A stretch of 64,000 nucleotides of DNA, from contig CAUFRY010000006.1 of NCBI GenBank assembly GCA_959028445.1, positions 1 to 64,000 of the forward strand, read 5' to 3'. The stretch is from an uncultured Collinsella sp. Lineage in GTDB: Bacteria > Actinomycetota > Coriobacteriia > Coriobacteriales > Coriobacteriaceae. Below, in pieces: positions 17,338-25,910 of this stretch. The notes beneath the pieces are model-generated. The model did no database searches and had not been told where the DNA came from. It worked only from the letters and a program-made list of their open reading frames with translations. A program made the position numbers and the translations under genes. The number at the start of each line of letters is the position of its first letter. Position 1 is the first letter of the stretch.

Positions 17338-18120
17338 ATGGATAAGCGGGATCTTGAGCAATTGCTGAGCGATGTTGCCGGCGGAGCAGTCACCCCCGCC
17401 GACGCCCTCACGCGCATCCAGACGGCTCCGACCGCCGATTTGGGCTTTGCGCAGCTCGATCTTTCGCGCGGGGTGCGCCAGGGAGCCGGCGAGGTTGTCT
17501 ACGGCGCCGGTAAAACCGCCGAGCAGATAGCCGCCATTATCAAAGCGCTGCGTAATGCTGGCCAGGAGCGCATCCTGGTCACACGCCTGGACAGCGAAAA
17601 AGCAGCCCGCGCCTCGGAGCTCCTCGGCACCGGCATCGACCTGGGATATGTCCCGGACGCACAGCTCGCCCTCGTGGGCGGCAAGCCCTCCCCCACCGGC
17701 AACGGACGCGTTGTCGTCGCCTGCGCCGGCACGAGCGACTTACCCGTCGCCGAAGAAGCCGCGTTGACGGCCGAATTCTATGGCAACGAGGTCGATCGCC
17801 TCTACGACGTAGGTGTCGCCGGCCTGCACCGCCTGCTCGCGCATGCCGAGGAACTTGCCCAGGCACAGGTGGTCATCGCCATCGCCGGCATGGAGGGCGC
17901 GCTGGCGAGCGTTATCGGCGGCCTGGTGAGCTGTCCGGTCATTGCCGTTCCCACCAGCGTGGGCTACGGTGCAAGTTTTGGTGGCGTAGCCGCGCTACTC
18001 GCCATGCTCAACTCCTGCGCCAGCGGCGTTTCGGTCGTCAATATCGACAACGGCTTTGGTGCCGCCTACCAGGCAAGTCTTATCAATCATTTGAGCGCCG
18101 GCACAACCCGCGCCCGTTAA
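17338..18120 (+). CDS. larB: Nickel pincer cofactor synthesis protein LarB
   Basis: A 260-residue LarB. In lactate-racemase maturation LarB carboxylates and hydrolyses nicotinic acid adenine dinucleotide to pyridinium dicarboxylate mononucleotide, the first step to the nickel-pincer cofactor. The C-terminal PurE-like region shows VVACAGTSDLPVAEEA and the glycine-rich SVGYGASFGG segment. ATG 17338 is used because GAAGGGA precedes it at proper spacing. It leads larB-larC-tetR, with larC 10 bp downstream. larE is not in this window. Confidence 0.95.
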   Translation: MDKRDLEQLLSDVAGGAVTPADALTRIQTAPTADLGFAQLDLSRGVRQGAGEVVYGAGKTAEQIAAIIKALRNAGQERILVTRLDSEKAARASELLGTGIDLGYVPDAQLALVGGKPSPTGNGRVVVACAGTSDLPVAEEAALTAEFYGNEVDRLYDVGVAGLHRLLAHAEELAQAQVVIAIAGMEGALASVIGGLVSCPVIAVPTSVGYGASFGGVAALLAMLNSCASGVSVVNIDNGFGAAYQASLINHLSAGTTRAR

Positions 18121-18130
18121 GGAGCATTCC

Positions 18131-19048
18131 ATGTCCAGCCATCAGCACACGCTTATCATCGACGGCACCTCGGGCATCAGCGGCGATATGACCGTCGCGG
18201 CCCTGCTCGACCTGGGCGCCAGCGAGGAGCGCCTGCGCGAACAGCTCGCCACGCTGCCGGTCGACGGCTTTACGATCGCCGTGACGCGCGTAAACAAGCA
18301 TGGCATCGACGCCTGCGACTTTGACGTCCAGCTTGCAGAGGAGCTCGAGAACCACGATCACGATATGGCCTGGCTCTACGGCAACGAAGAAGCTGCCGAG
18401 CACACGCACGAGCATGAGCACCACCATCATGACCATGGCGGGCATGAGCACGAACACTGCCACGAACATGATCATGAGGCCCACGGCCATGGCCACGAGG
18501 GTCATCATCACGTCCACCACCATTACCACCGTTCTTTGGCGGACGTCACCGCCATCATCGACGGCTCGCAGCTAGGCGATGGCGCCAAGCGTCGTGCCCT
18601 CGCCATTTTTTCTGTACTCGCTGCTGCCGAGGCCAAGGCTCACGGCAAAACGCCCGACACCGTCCTGTTTCACGAGGTGGGCGCCGTCGACTCCATTGTC
18701 GACGTCTGCTCCGTTGCCATCTGCCTCGATGACCTGGGTATTGAGGATATCGTGGTTGAGTCGCTCTCCGAGGGCCACGGAACCATCCGCTGCGCCCACG
18801 GTCTCATGCCCATTCCCGTCCCCGCTGTCGTCAACCTGTGCCAAGCGGGCAATATCGCCCTCACGCCCGCGCCGGTCGTCGGCGAGCTCGTGACGCCCAC
18901 GGGCGCCGCCATCGTCACCGCGCTGCGCACGTCCGACCAACTGCCCTCACGCTACCGCATCGAAGCCGTCGGCTACGGCGCCGGTAAGCGCCCCTACGAG
19001 GGCTGCTCCGGCACGCTCCGTTGTCTCCTCGTTGACGAGGACGCATAG
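18131..19048 (+). CDS. larC: LarC, LarC1 portion only, with His-rich insert
   Basis: A 305-residue protein matching the N-terminal LarC1 part of the CTP-dependent nickel insertase: IDGTSGISGDM at the start and FHEVGAVDSIVDV in the middle. A His-rich insert spans about residues 85-135 and should bind nickel. The product ends right after the GYGAGKR region, where full LarC continues into LarC2, either in frame or by programmed frameshift. Here tetR starts 2 bp after the stop, so no LarC2 coding sequence follows. The missing domain may be encoded elsewhere, or the protein may be only a nickel donor. AAGGAG precedes the start. Confidence 0.9.
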   Translation: MSSHQHTLIIDGTSGISGDMTVAALLDLGASEERLREQLATLPVDGFTIAVTRVNKHGIDACDFDVQLAEELENHDHDMAWLYGNEEAAEHTHEHEHHHHDHGGHEHEHCHEHDHEAHGHGHEGHHHVHHHYHRSLADVTAIIDGSQLGDGAKRRALAIFSVLAAAEAKAHGKTPDTVLFHEVGAVDSIVDVCSVAICLDDLGIEDIVVESLSEGHGTIRCAHGLMPIPVPAVVNLCQAGNIALTPAPVVGELVTPTGAAIVTALRTSDQLPSRYRIEAVGYGAGKRPYEGCSGTLRCLLVDEDA

Positions 19049-19050
19049 CC

Positions 19051-19590
19051 ATGGATACCCGCAAGGCCAAAAGCCGCGCCGCGATCGTCGCGGCGTTCTC
19101 CGAGCTGCTACGCGAAGAGGACTACGGCAAGATCACCGTCGGCGACATCATCGCGCGCGCCCACGTAGGCCGCGCGACATTCTACGGCCTCTTTAAGAGC
19201 AAAGACGACCTACTGTCCGAGCTCGTGAGCGACATCTGCACCCACGCCCTCGACGACGATGGCACACCGCTCGACGACCCACTCGTGCAGGTCGAGCATA
19301 TCCTCAACAACCTCTGGGAACGCCGTCAGGGCGTTCGAGCCCTCGTAGCCGGAGCCGGCTCGCGCGTCTTCGCCGACTGTCTCCGCAAGACCATCATGTC
19401 ACGAGCAGCCGAAACCGTCCCCGCCGACCCCATAGGCCCCGCCGGCACCATGGACCGCAGCTTCTTACTACACCACATAGCCTCAAGCTTCGTAGCCACC
19501 GTCCAATGGTGGGCCTGGCACAACTTCCAAGCAGACAAAGCCGACGTAGCCAAAGACTACCTCTCAGCCATAAAACCCCTCTTCGGCTAA
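19051..19590 (+). CDS. TetR-family transcriptional regulator
   Basis: A 179-residue TetR-type regulator with the N-terminal helix-turn-helix ITVGDIIARAHVGRATFYGLF and a hydrophobic C-terminal ligand domain. It starts 2 bp after larC and is clearly in the larB-larC operon, so control of lar genes or of linked lactate/nickel metabolism is likely but unproven. The last 60 codons use rarer synonymous codons (many CCC, ATA and AGC), unlike the N-terminal part. Confidence 0.88.
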   Translation: MDTRKAKSRAAIVAAFSELLREEDYGKITVGDIIARAHVGRATFYGLFKSKDDLLSELVSDICTHALDDDGTPLDDPLVQVEHILNNLWERRQGVRALVAGAGSRVFADCLRKTIMSRAAETVPADPIGPAGTMDRSFLLHHIASSFVATVQWWAWHNFQADKADVAKDYLSAIKPLFG

Positions 19591-19750
19591 GTAAGTAAGC
19601 CTCTCATCCCAAGGAACCGCCCCACCCCAGGCCGCCACGCATCCCAAAGTGTCACTCGCACCTCAAAGCGCCCAACAACAAAGTGCCCACCACATCCAAA
19701 TTCAGATATATATGTTGGGTTGCTTGTTCGAACACAACTGGATTCCCGCA

Positions 19751-19877
19751 GGGTCCGGCATAGGTTAACTTTCCGCCGCACTCCGCAGGACGCAAGAAGC
19801 TCCCGCCGCACGAAGTGCGCAGCGGGAGCTTCTTGCATGTCCGAGGACGCGGCGGAAAGTTAACCTATGCCGGACCC
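19751..19877. repeat. Nested hairpin element, family member 1
   Basis: A 127-nt element between convergent tetR and larD. The outer stem is 29 bp and perfect (19751-19779 with 19849-19877). A symmetric internal loop follows: ACTCCGCAGGAC (19780-19791) opposite ATGTCCGAGGAC (19837-19848). The inner stem is 15 bp and perfect (19792-19806 with 19822-19836), and the apical region forms a 4-bp stem with a CGAAG loop. Loop sequences and inner-stem length recur at 22695-22811, with different stem sequences. Confidence 0.92.
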
Positions 19878-19901
19878 GGGCGTTATATCAATTGTCTTGG
19901 A

Positions 19902-20633
19902 CTAGAACATGCCCAAGAAACCGTGCACAAACAGCGCAGCCAGAGCGGCACCGACAAACGGTGCGATGCCAGGAACGAGCAGGCCGTACTTCCAGTTGTT
20001 GTCAGCCTTGTTCTTGATCGGCAGCACCTGATAGGCCATGCGAGGACCAAGGTCACGAGCCTGGTTCATGGCGAAGCCGGTGATGCCGCCCATGCCCATG
20101 CCAACAGCCCAAACGATCAGACCGACGCAGATAGCAAGCATCAGAACGTTCTCGCCGGCGCGGTTAGCGGCAGCAAGGATGGCGCTGATGAACACGAAGG
20201 TGCAGATGGCCTCGCAGAAGAAGTTACGGGCATAGTTCGTACCCTCGGTGGTGGGGTTGGTCGAGAAGATGTTGCGCTGGGCAATGGGGTCGACGACGCC
20301 CTCGGAAGCCTTGAACTCATCGGCATACATAAGCCAAGCGATTACGGCGCCCACAAAGCCGCCGAGCATATCGGCAATCATGAAGGGGATGCAGCTGCTC
20401 CACGGCACCAGGCCGACGATGCACTGGGCAAGCACCATGGCGGGGTTCATGCACACGGCGCCGCCAAAGACAAACAGGCAGACCGAGATGCCAAAAGACC
20501 AAGTGGTGATGGCAAACATGTGGCCAGAGCCCTGATACTTGGTGCCCTTGAGCACGGTATCGCAGTGCACGCCCACGCCAAAGATGATCATGAGGGCCGT
20601 TGCGCCGAATTCACAGAGGAGTTTGGTAAGCAT
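19902..20633 (-). CDS. larD: MIP-family lactate/glycerol channel (LarD-like)
   Basis: A 243-residue aquaporin-superfamily protein with six membrane helices. The first half-helix motif is the normal NPA (CMNPAMVL); the second, usually NPARD, reads NQARD (FAMNQARDLGPR). It begins 50 bp after larA on the same strand, matching the lactobacillus arrangement in which LarD is an aquaglyceroporin passing lactic acid. Assignment as LarD rather than GlpF rests on this context. Confidence 0.85.
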   Translation of the reverse strand: MLTKLLCEFGATALMIIFGVGVHCDTVLKGTKYQGSGHMFAITTWSFGISVCLFVFGGAVCMNPAMVLAQCIVGLVPWSSCIPFMIADMLGGFVGAVIAWLMYADEFKASEGVVDPIAQRNIFSTNPTTEGTNYARNFFCEAICTFVFISAILAAANRAGENVLMLAICVGLIVWAVGMGMGGITGFAMNQARDLGPRMAYQVLPIKNKADNNWKYGLLVPGIAPFVGAALAALFVHGFLGMF

Positions 20634-20682
20634 AAAACCTTATCTTTCTTGTCGGTTATAAACGATTCGTTTAGGCCGCGCA

Positions 20683-21960
20683 CTAGTGCTGCGCGACGAC
20701 AACGCCCAGGCCATCGGGAATGACGGCCACCTTGGCATCGGCACCCTTCATCTCAAAGGCGAGCTTGAGCGCCTCCTCGAGGGTGTTGACCGGCGTCATG
20801 TGCATATCCTTGATCATCTGGTGATCGCACAGGTCGGTGACCATGATCACAGGGTGATGCGCCAGGATGCGGGCAAAGATCTGGCTCGTCCACTGGTCGG
20901 GCAGGGTCTCGTCCTTAGGACGGTCGATACAGGCGCGCTCAAACTCTGCCGGATCGTTGTCGGCGATGTTGTGATAGAAGCCCTCGCCGCCGTGACCGTC
21001 GGCACAACCGGCGACGTCGATGATCACACCGCCCTCGGGAAGCGTGGCCTCGGCAGAGCACATGCCCTTCACGGCCTGGTAGATGTTCTGGTCGAGCGGG
21101 TAGCCGCCGTTGGTGGTGATGGCAATCTCGCACTCGACGGGCTCAACGCCGGCAAGGCTCTTTACGAACTCGCAGCCAGCCTCGTGTGCCTTGTGGATGT
21201 CGCCGGCGAAGGAGCCAATGACCTCGTGCTTGCCGTTGAGCACCACGTTGAGCACAAAGGCAAGGTGAGCCATCTCGGCGGCGGCGAACATGTCCTCGCT
21301 CACGTGATTGTGGCAAAGGTTGCCGGCACGCGAATGAGAATCGTTCACAAACTGGCCGTTGTGGTTGTACATGATGGTCTTGTAGCTGGCGATGCCAGGC
21401 AGGACGGACTTGCGGCTGCCGGAGAAACCAGCAAAGAAGTGCGGCTCAATAAAGCCCTCGGCAAGCAGCAGATCGCAATCGACGGCAATCTTGTTGATGA
21501 TGCACTCGCCACCAGAAGGCAAGGTGCCGATCTTTTTCATCATGCTGTCGTCAGTCGCGACGTGCATAACGATTTCCTCGTTGGCAACGATCTCCTCGCC
21601 ATACTTGTTGACGAGCTCCTCATGCGTCGACGGACGGTGCATACCCGTAGCAACCAAAATACGAACTCGAGCCTCGGGCGCAGCGGAATGGATGTGATGC
21701 AGCAGAATAGGCATCGTCACACGCGAGGGAACGGGACGCGTATGATCGGAGCTAATAATGACAATATCCTTCTTGCCAGCACAAAGCTCCTCGAGCGAAG
21801 GCGAGCCATAAGGGTTGGCAAGCGACTCCTCTACCAGCTCTTCCTGCGATTTTGTAGTCTTAAACTCGTTTTGATGACCTTCCATCACACCCGCGAAGTT
21901 CTTATCCTCGAGCTCCAGATGCAACGTCTTGTGGTCAAACGGCAGTTCACATTCAAACAA
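20683..21960 (-). CDS. larA: Nickel-dependent lactate racemase LarA (TTG start)
   Basis: A 425-residue racemase interconverting D- and L-lactate (or a related 2-hydroxyacid) using the nickel-pincer cofactor. With the TTG start at 21960, His108, His174, Lys184 and His200 fall at exactly the positions of the cofactor and catalytic residues of Lactobacillus plantarum LarA (GMHRP, PHFFAG, GSRKS, YNH). AAGGAAGAGG precedes this TTG. Related LarA homologues act on other 2-hydroxyacids, so lactate is likely but not certain. larD follows on the same strand; larB-larC-tetR lie convergently. Confidence 0.93.
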   Translation of the reverse strand: MFECELPFDHKTLHLELEDKNFAGVMEGHQNEFKTTKSQEELVEESLANPYGSPSLEELCAGKKDIVIISSDHTRPVPSRVTMPILLHHIHSAAPEARVRILVATGMHRPSTHEELVNKYGEEIVANEEIVMHVATDDSMMKKIGTLPSGGECIINKIAVDCDLLLAEGFIEPHFFAGFSGSRKSVLPGIASYKTIMYNHNGQFVNDSHSRAGNLCHNHVSEDMFAAAEMAHLAFVLNVVLNGKHEVIGSFAGDIHKAHEAGCEFVKSLAGVEPVECEIAITTNGGYPLDQNIYQAVKGMCSAEATLPEGGVIIDVAGCADGHGGEGFYHNIADNDPAEFERACIDRPKDETLPDQWTSQIFARILAHHPVIMVTDLCDHQMIKDMHMTPVNTLEEALKLAFEMKGADAKVAVIPDGLGVVVAQH

Positions 21961-22593
21961 TGACGAGCGCCCTCTTCCTTTCAACTGACACACTAGATAA
22001 ACCGTTGGAAGGATACGCCGCTCACCGAAAAATACCACCGTCCACCGACTCATTAACACAACGTTCATATTTGACCCACAACAAAACGGCCACGATCCCA
22101 AACGGGACCGCAGCCGCCTGTCAAAGACACTATAGACAGGATGATTTACGCAGCGCCGAGGCAAACATCTAGTTCGAGACGTACGCACGTAAGCCATTTT
22201 GCATAAATCCGTTAATTAATTGCATAAGATGGCGCATGGATTTCTGGCCATAACTGGGTAGTACCCTCCGGAGCGTGCATTTTTGCGAGTATTCAGCATC
22301 GCGGGATAAGATTTTGGTGCCAAAAATCTTTCAAAAGGTAGATAGTCCTCATGACTCGACCCATCTGGATAGCATGCGGCGAGAAACCAGCCATATATGA
22401 TCGTCGCCAAAGCCCAATCGTCGTGCAAAAGCATCAACAAAGGCAGCGAAAGCCGGCTATGGCCTTATGCATCAATCTTTGGCTGCTGAAAACTCCGTTT
22501 TTTGCACGTCGCCCCAAGCACCACCCTCACCCAGCGGCTGATCCGCCGAAGACCGGACATCGCAGGGCCCGCCATTAGTTTACTTTTAGGCAC
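21961..22593. other. Upstream region of larA, mostly unassigned
   Basis: No convincing gene is seen in these 630 bp. Visible features are a dyad CCTGTC...GACAGG at 22117-22140, two direct TTGCATAA repeats 21 bp apart (22199-22206 and 22220-22227), and an unusually AT-rich stretch around 22190-22230. The larA promoter should lie in the first 200 bp but no clear -35/-10 pair stands out. A 74-codon open frame at 22216-22440 (minus) has no ribosome site and was not called. Confidence 0.5.
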
Positions 22594-22686
22594 ACTCCGC
22601 AGGACGCAAGAAGCCCTCGCCGCACTCCACGCTATGCGCGAAGCGCGCCTTATTCCCTTCAGCTTTAATCCCAGAAGACCGAGGAC
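22594..22686. repeat. Nested hairpin element, degenerate copy
   Basis: Both internal-loop strands of the family are present: ACTCCGCAGGAC at 22594-22605 and AAGACCGAGGAC at 22675-22686. The 15-nt left inner arm (22606-22620) is nearly that of member 1, but its partner and the outer stem do not pair. It looks decayed or recombined from two copies and lies just before the intact copy. Confidence 0.7.
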
Positions 22687-22694
22687 GAAGGGAT

Positions 22695-22811
22695 CCGATG
22701 GGTTTCCCTCTGAATGCACTCCGCAGCACGAAGCCCCCTTATCCGCAGCTCCGAAGGAACAGGATAAGGGGGCTTCAAGTGCGAGGACGCATTCAGAGGG
22801 AAACCCATCGG
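22695..22811. repeat. Nested hairpin element, family member 2
   Basis: A 117-nt element between larA and the end of ppc. The outer stem is 23 bp and perfect (22695-22717 with 22789-22811), the internal-loop strands are ACTCCGCAGCAC (22718-22729) and AAGTGCGAGGAC (22777-22788), and the inner stem is 15 bp and perfect (22730-22744 with 22762-22776). The apical part again centres on CGAAG. Stems share no sequence with member 1 but geometry and loops do. Confidence 0.92.
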
Positions 22812-22839
22812 GTCCCGGTGAGAGCCACAGGGCTATCGA

Positions 22840-25653
22840 TTACCCCGTGTTCTGCAGTCCTGCCGAGACGCCGGTCACAGTCGAAAGAATCAGGCTCATG
22901 TACTCGGCCTTCTTCTCCTCGGCCATCTCGTCCTGGTTCATACGCACCTCGCGAAGGGCGCGGACCTGGGCGATGGACAGGGCGTCGACGTAGGGGTTGC
23001 GCACGCGGACGGCGCAGCCGAGCACGCGACGACGCTGCAGCGGCCATTCATCACCGACGATGGCAAGGACCCACTTACGCGTGAGCTGCATCTCGGTGAA
23101 GACCTTCTCGGACAGATCCTGGCGATCGCCCAGGTGCAGATACATCTTGGCGATGCGCTGGTCGGTCTTGGCGATCGACATCTCGATGTTGTCGATAAAG
23201 GTGCGGAAGAACGGCCACTCCTGGTAGGCAGCCTTAAGCTGGTCCAGATCGCCAAACTGCTCGCAGGCGGTACCCAGGCCGTACCAAGCGGCCAGATTGA
23301 TGCGCGCCTGGCTCCAGCTGAAGATCCACGGAATGGTACGCAGGTCGTCGAGGGACTTGGCGCCCAAGCCGCGCTTGGCGGGACGCGAGCCAATCGGCAG
23401 CAAGCCGACCTCGGTCAGCGGCGTCACGGTCGAGAACCACGGTGTAAAGTCCTCGGTGTTCAGCAGGTCCAGATAGCGCTCGTGGCTTGCGGCGTTGAGC
23501 TTCTCGGCCATATCCCAGAACTTCTGCGTGGTCTCGGTGTTGGTCTTCTCGACACTCGGGGCCGACTGCAAAAGCGTTGCGGCGGCAACGGACTCAACAT
23601 GGCGCTGAGCCAGCGTGCGGTTGCCGTAACGGGCAAAGATGACCTCGCCCTGCTCGGTGAGCTTAAAGAAGCAGTTGACCGAACCCTTGGGCTGCGCCAG
23701 CACGGCCTTGTTGGCCGGGCCGCCGCCACGGCCAACGGCACCGCCGCGACCGTGCATGAGCACCAGGTCGATATCGTTCTTCTCGGCCCACTTGGCAATG
23801 CGCTCCTGCGCGGAATGCAGCGCGAGCATGGCCGTGGTAGGACCGGCGTCCTTGGAGGAGTCGGAATAGCCCAGCATAACCTCCATGCGGCGGTTGGTCT
23901 GGGCAAGACGCTTCTGCACCACGGGCAGCGTAAGCATCTGGTCGAGCACGTCGACGCAGCCCTCGAGGTCCTCGAGCTGCTCGAATAGCGGGATCACGTC
24001 GAGCTCGGGGACATCTTCCTCGTGTGCGAAGGACAGGTGGGCCAGCTCGAAGACGTCAGCCACATGCTGGGCGCTCTTGGTAAACGAGATGATGTAGCGG
24101 TGCGCCATCTTCTTGCCGTAGCGCTTTTGGATGGAGCCGATGGCACGGAAGGTATCGATGACTTCGCGCGTCATGGGCTGCAGGTCGCCATGGATACCGT
24201 TCTCGTGGATATCCTTGAGGGCGCGGGCATGCACCACGGAGTGCTGACGGAACTCCATCTCGACCATATGGAAGCCGAAGGACTCGACTTGCCAGATGAT
24301 GGTCTGGACCGGGCCGTAGGCGGCACGGACGGCACCGCAGGCGGCCAGCGAACGCTGGACGACGCGCAGGTCATCCAGGAACTCGTCGGCGCTGTGGTAC
24401 ATGGTGTCGGTGATACGGCGCACGGTGGCGTTCAGACGGTCGGCCATGACGAGCATGACGGCGCGATGCGGCTCGTGCTCGGAGATCAGCTCGGCGCGGG
24501 CCGTGTACCGAGGGCTCATCTCGACCTGATGGTTCCACAGGTTAATGAGCTCGGCCGACGGCTTGCTGTAGGTAGCCTCGAGCGTGAGGTTGCGGCCGAT
24601 GTGGCGGCACTTGTCCTCGAGCTTGAGCACCATGTGCGTAAAGTACTTGGCGGCGACCTCACGGCTCACCTTGGCGGTGACGTTGGGGTTACCGTCGCGG
24701 TCGGAACCGATCCAGCTGCCGGGATGGAAGAACGCCGGGCACAGCGGCGGCACAGTACCGGCCTTGTCGCCCAGCACCCAATCGTCAAAACGACGATAGA
24801 TAACGGGGATAACGTCGAACAGCGTGTTATCGAAGATGTCGATGATGGTATCGGCTTCCTCGACCGGCGTGGGCTTCTTGAGCGCGATGGGGCTCGTACG
24901 CACCAGGGCGTCGATCTCCTGCAGCATATGGCGCTCGTTCTCCACCAGGTCGGAGCCGCCCAGACGCGGACGCTCCTCCAGCAGGTTGGAGATACGGCGG
25001 ATCTTGCCCTCGACGGCCTTACGACGGGCCTCGGTGGGATGTGCGGTAAAGACAGGGTGGAACTCGAGCTTGTCGAGCAGCTCGTTGGCACCCTCGACAC
25101 CCAGCTCATTCACCAGCTGGTGATAGGCAACGGTAAGCTCGTTGGCAGGATCGACCTCGGTATCGGTCGACGCACCGGCCTCGCGCTCGCGCAGCTGCGC
25201 CACACGGTAGTTCTCCTCCGACAGGTTTGCCAGATGGAAAAAGCTCGTAAAGGCGCGGACAATGACCTGCTGCTTATCGAGCGGCAGGCTGTCGATCAAA
25301 TCGACGACCTCACGAAATGCCACGGCAGTGGGCTCGTCGGCGGTGGGCACGCCCTGCTCGTCGACGGCTTCGTCGGCAGCGCAGGTACCGGGGTTGCCGG
25401 CATTGACCACAATCTCGGCTGTCAAAATCTTGTCGAACAGGTCCGCGATCTCGGGATCATACTCGCTAAGCACACGGCGCTCCAGGCGCAAGAACAGCGC
25501 CAGATTGTCGCGCAGCTCCTCGGGGATCTCGATCTCGGCGAGACGCTCCCTGGACTCGGCATTCGAGCCGATTCGGTTAACGAGGCGGTTGACCACGGCA
25601 GCGACGCGCGCCGCGGCTTCGGGTACAGACTGGTTGCTTAGGTTCTCAGCCAC
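22840..25653 (-). CDS. ppc: Phosphoenolpyruvate carboxylase
   Basis: A 937-residue PEP carboxylase, forming oxaloacetate from PEP and bicarbonate for anaplerosis or succinate fermentation. Signatures are FTAHPTEARRK (the catalytic His), GSDRDGNPNVT, GYSDSSKDAG, the glycine-rich MHGRGGAVGRGGGP loop and the invariant C-terminal QNTG. I prefer GTG 25653, with GGGAGG 5 nt upstream, over ATG 25665, whose ribosome site would be too close. It is preceded by a TATAAT promoter with a dyad. Confidence 0.96.
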   Translation of the reverse strand: MAENLSNQSVPEAAARVAAVVNRLVNRIGSNAESRERLAEIEIPEELRDNLALFLRLERRVLSEYDPEIADLFDKILTAEIVVNAGNPGTCAADEAVDEQGVPTADEPTAVAFREVVDLIDSLPLDKQQVIVRAFTSFFHLANLSEENYRVAQLREREAGASTDTEVDPANELTVAYHQLVNELGVEGANELLDKLEFHPVFTAHPTEARRKAVEGKIRRISNLLEERPRLGGSDLVENERHMLQEIDALVRTSPIALKKPTPVEEADTIIDIFDNTLFDVIPVIYRRFDDWVLGDKAGTVPPLCPAFFHPGSWIGSDRDGNPNVTAKVSREVAAKYFTHMVLKLEDKCRHIGRNLTLEATYSKPSAELINLWNHQVEMSPRYTARAELISEHEPHRAVMLVMADRLNATVRRITDTMYHSADEFLDDLRVVQRSLAACGAVRAAYGPVQTIIWQVESFGFHMVEMEFRQHSVVHARALKDIHENGIHGDLQPMTREVIDTFRAIGSIQKRYGKKMAHRYIISFTKSAQHVADVFELAHLSFAHEEDVPELDVIPLFEQLEDLEGCVDVLDQMLTLPVVQKRLAQTNRRMEVMLGYSDSSKDAGPTTAMLALHSAQERIAKWAEKNDIDLVLMHGRGGAVGRGGGPANKAVLAQPKGSVNCFFKLTEQGEVIFARYGNRTLAQRHVESVAAATLLQSAPSVEKTNTETTQKFWDMAEKLNAASHERYLDLLNTEDFTPWFSTVTPLTEVGLLPIGSRPAKRGLGAKSLDDLRTIPWIFSWSQARINLAAWYGLGTACEQFGDLDQLKAAYQEWPFFRTFIDNIEMSIAKTDQRIAKMYLHLGDRQDLSEKVFTEMQLTRKWVLAIVGDEWPLQRRRVLGCAVRVRNPYVDALSIAQVRALREVRMNQDEMAEEKKAEYMSLILSTVTGVSAGLQNTG

Positions 25654-25697
25654 GTTTCCTCCCATTCCTCCTTCTATGCACGTAACATGCGGTATTC

Positions 25698-25759
25698 ATT
25701 ATAGGCGCTTGAGAAATACTTTCGACACTGATTGCGCTTTACCACACAAAAGTATTTTC
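25698..25759 (-). promoter_or_regulatory. ppc promoter region with dyad
   Basis: TATAAT on the minus strand (25698-25703) is a strong -10; the -35 is weak. GAAATACTTTC (25713-25723) and AAAGTATTTTC (25749-25759) form an interrupted dyad, the first arm lying between -35 and -10, so regulator binding would block or aid RNA polymerase. Confidence 0.55.
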
Positions 25760-25818
25760 TGCATTGCAAAGGTTTTTGCCCTAAATGGTCGTATTTCTCG
25801 GTGGGCGGCATACGTAAA

Positions 25819-25852
25819 CGGGGGCATTCCGCATAAAAGCGAAACACCCCCG
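25819..25852 (-). terminator. hisS terminator
   Basis: An imperfect 14-bp stem (CGGGGGTGTTTCGC with GCGGAATGCCCCCG on the minus strand) lies 59 bp after the hisS stop and is followed by TTTACG. Confidence 0.6.
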
Positions 25853-25910
25853 TAACAATCGCTCTCCATGAGCAGGGCACGTTAGCAGGCCCGAAGCTCA
25901 AAAAGATGCG

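Noticed and set aside
22216..22440. A 74-codon minus-strand frame upstream of larA
   Set aside because: No ribosome site, no recognisable fold and atypical composition; left as unassigned intergenic DNA.
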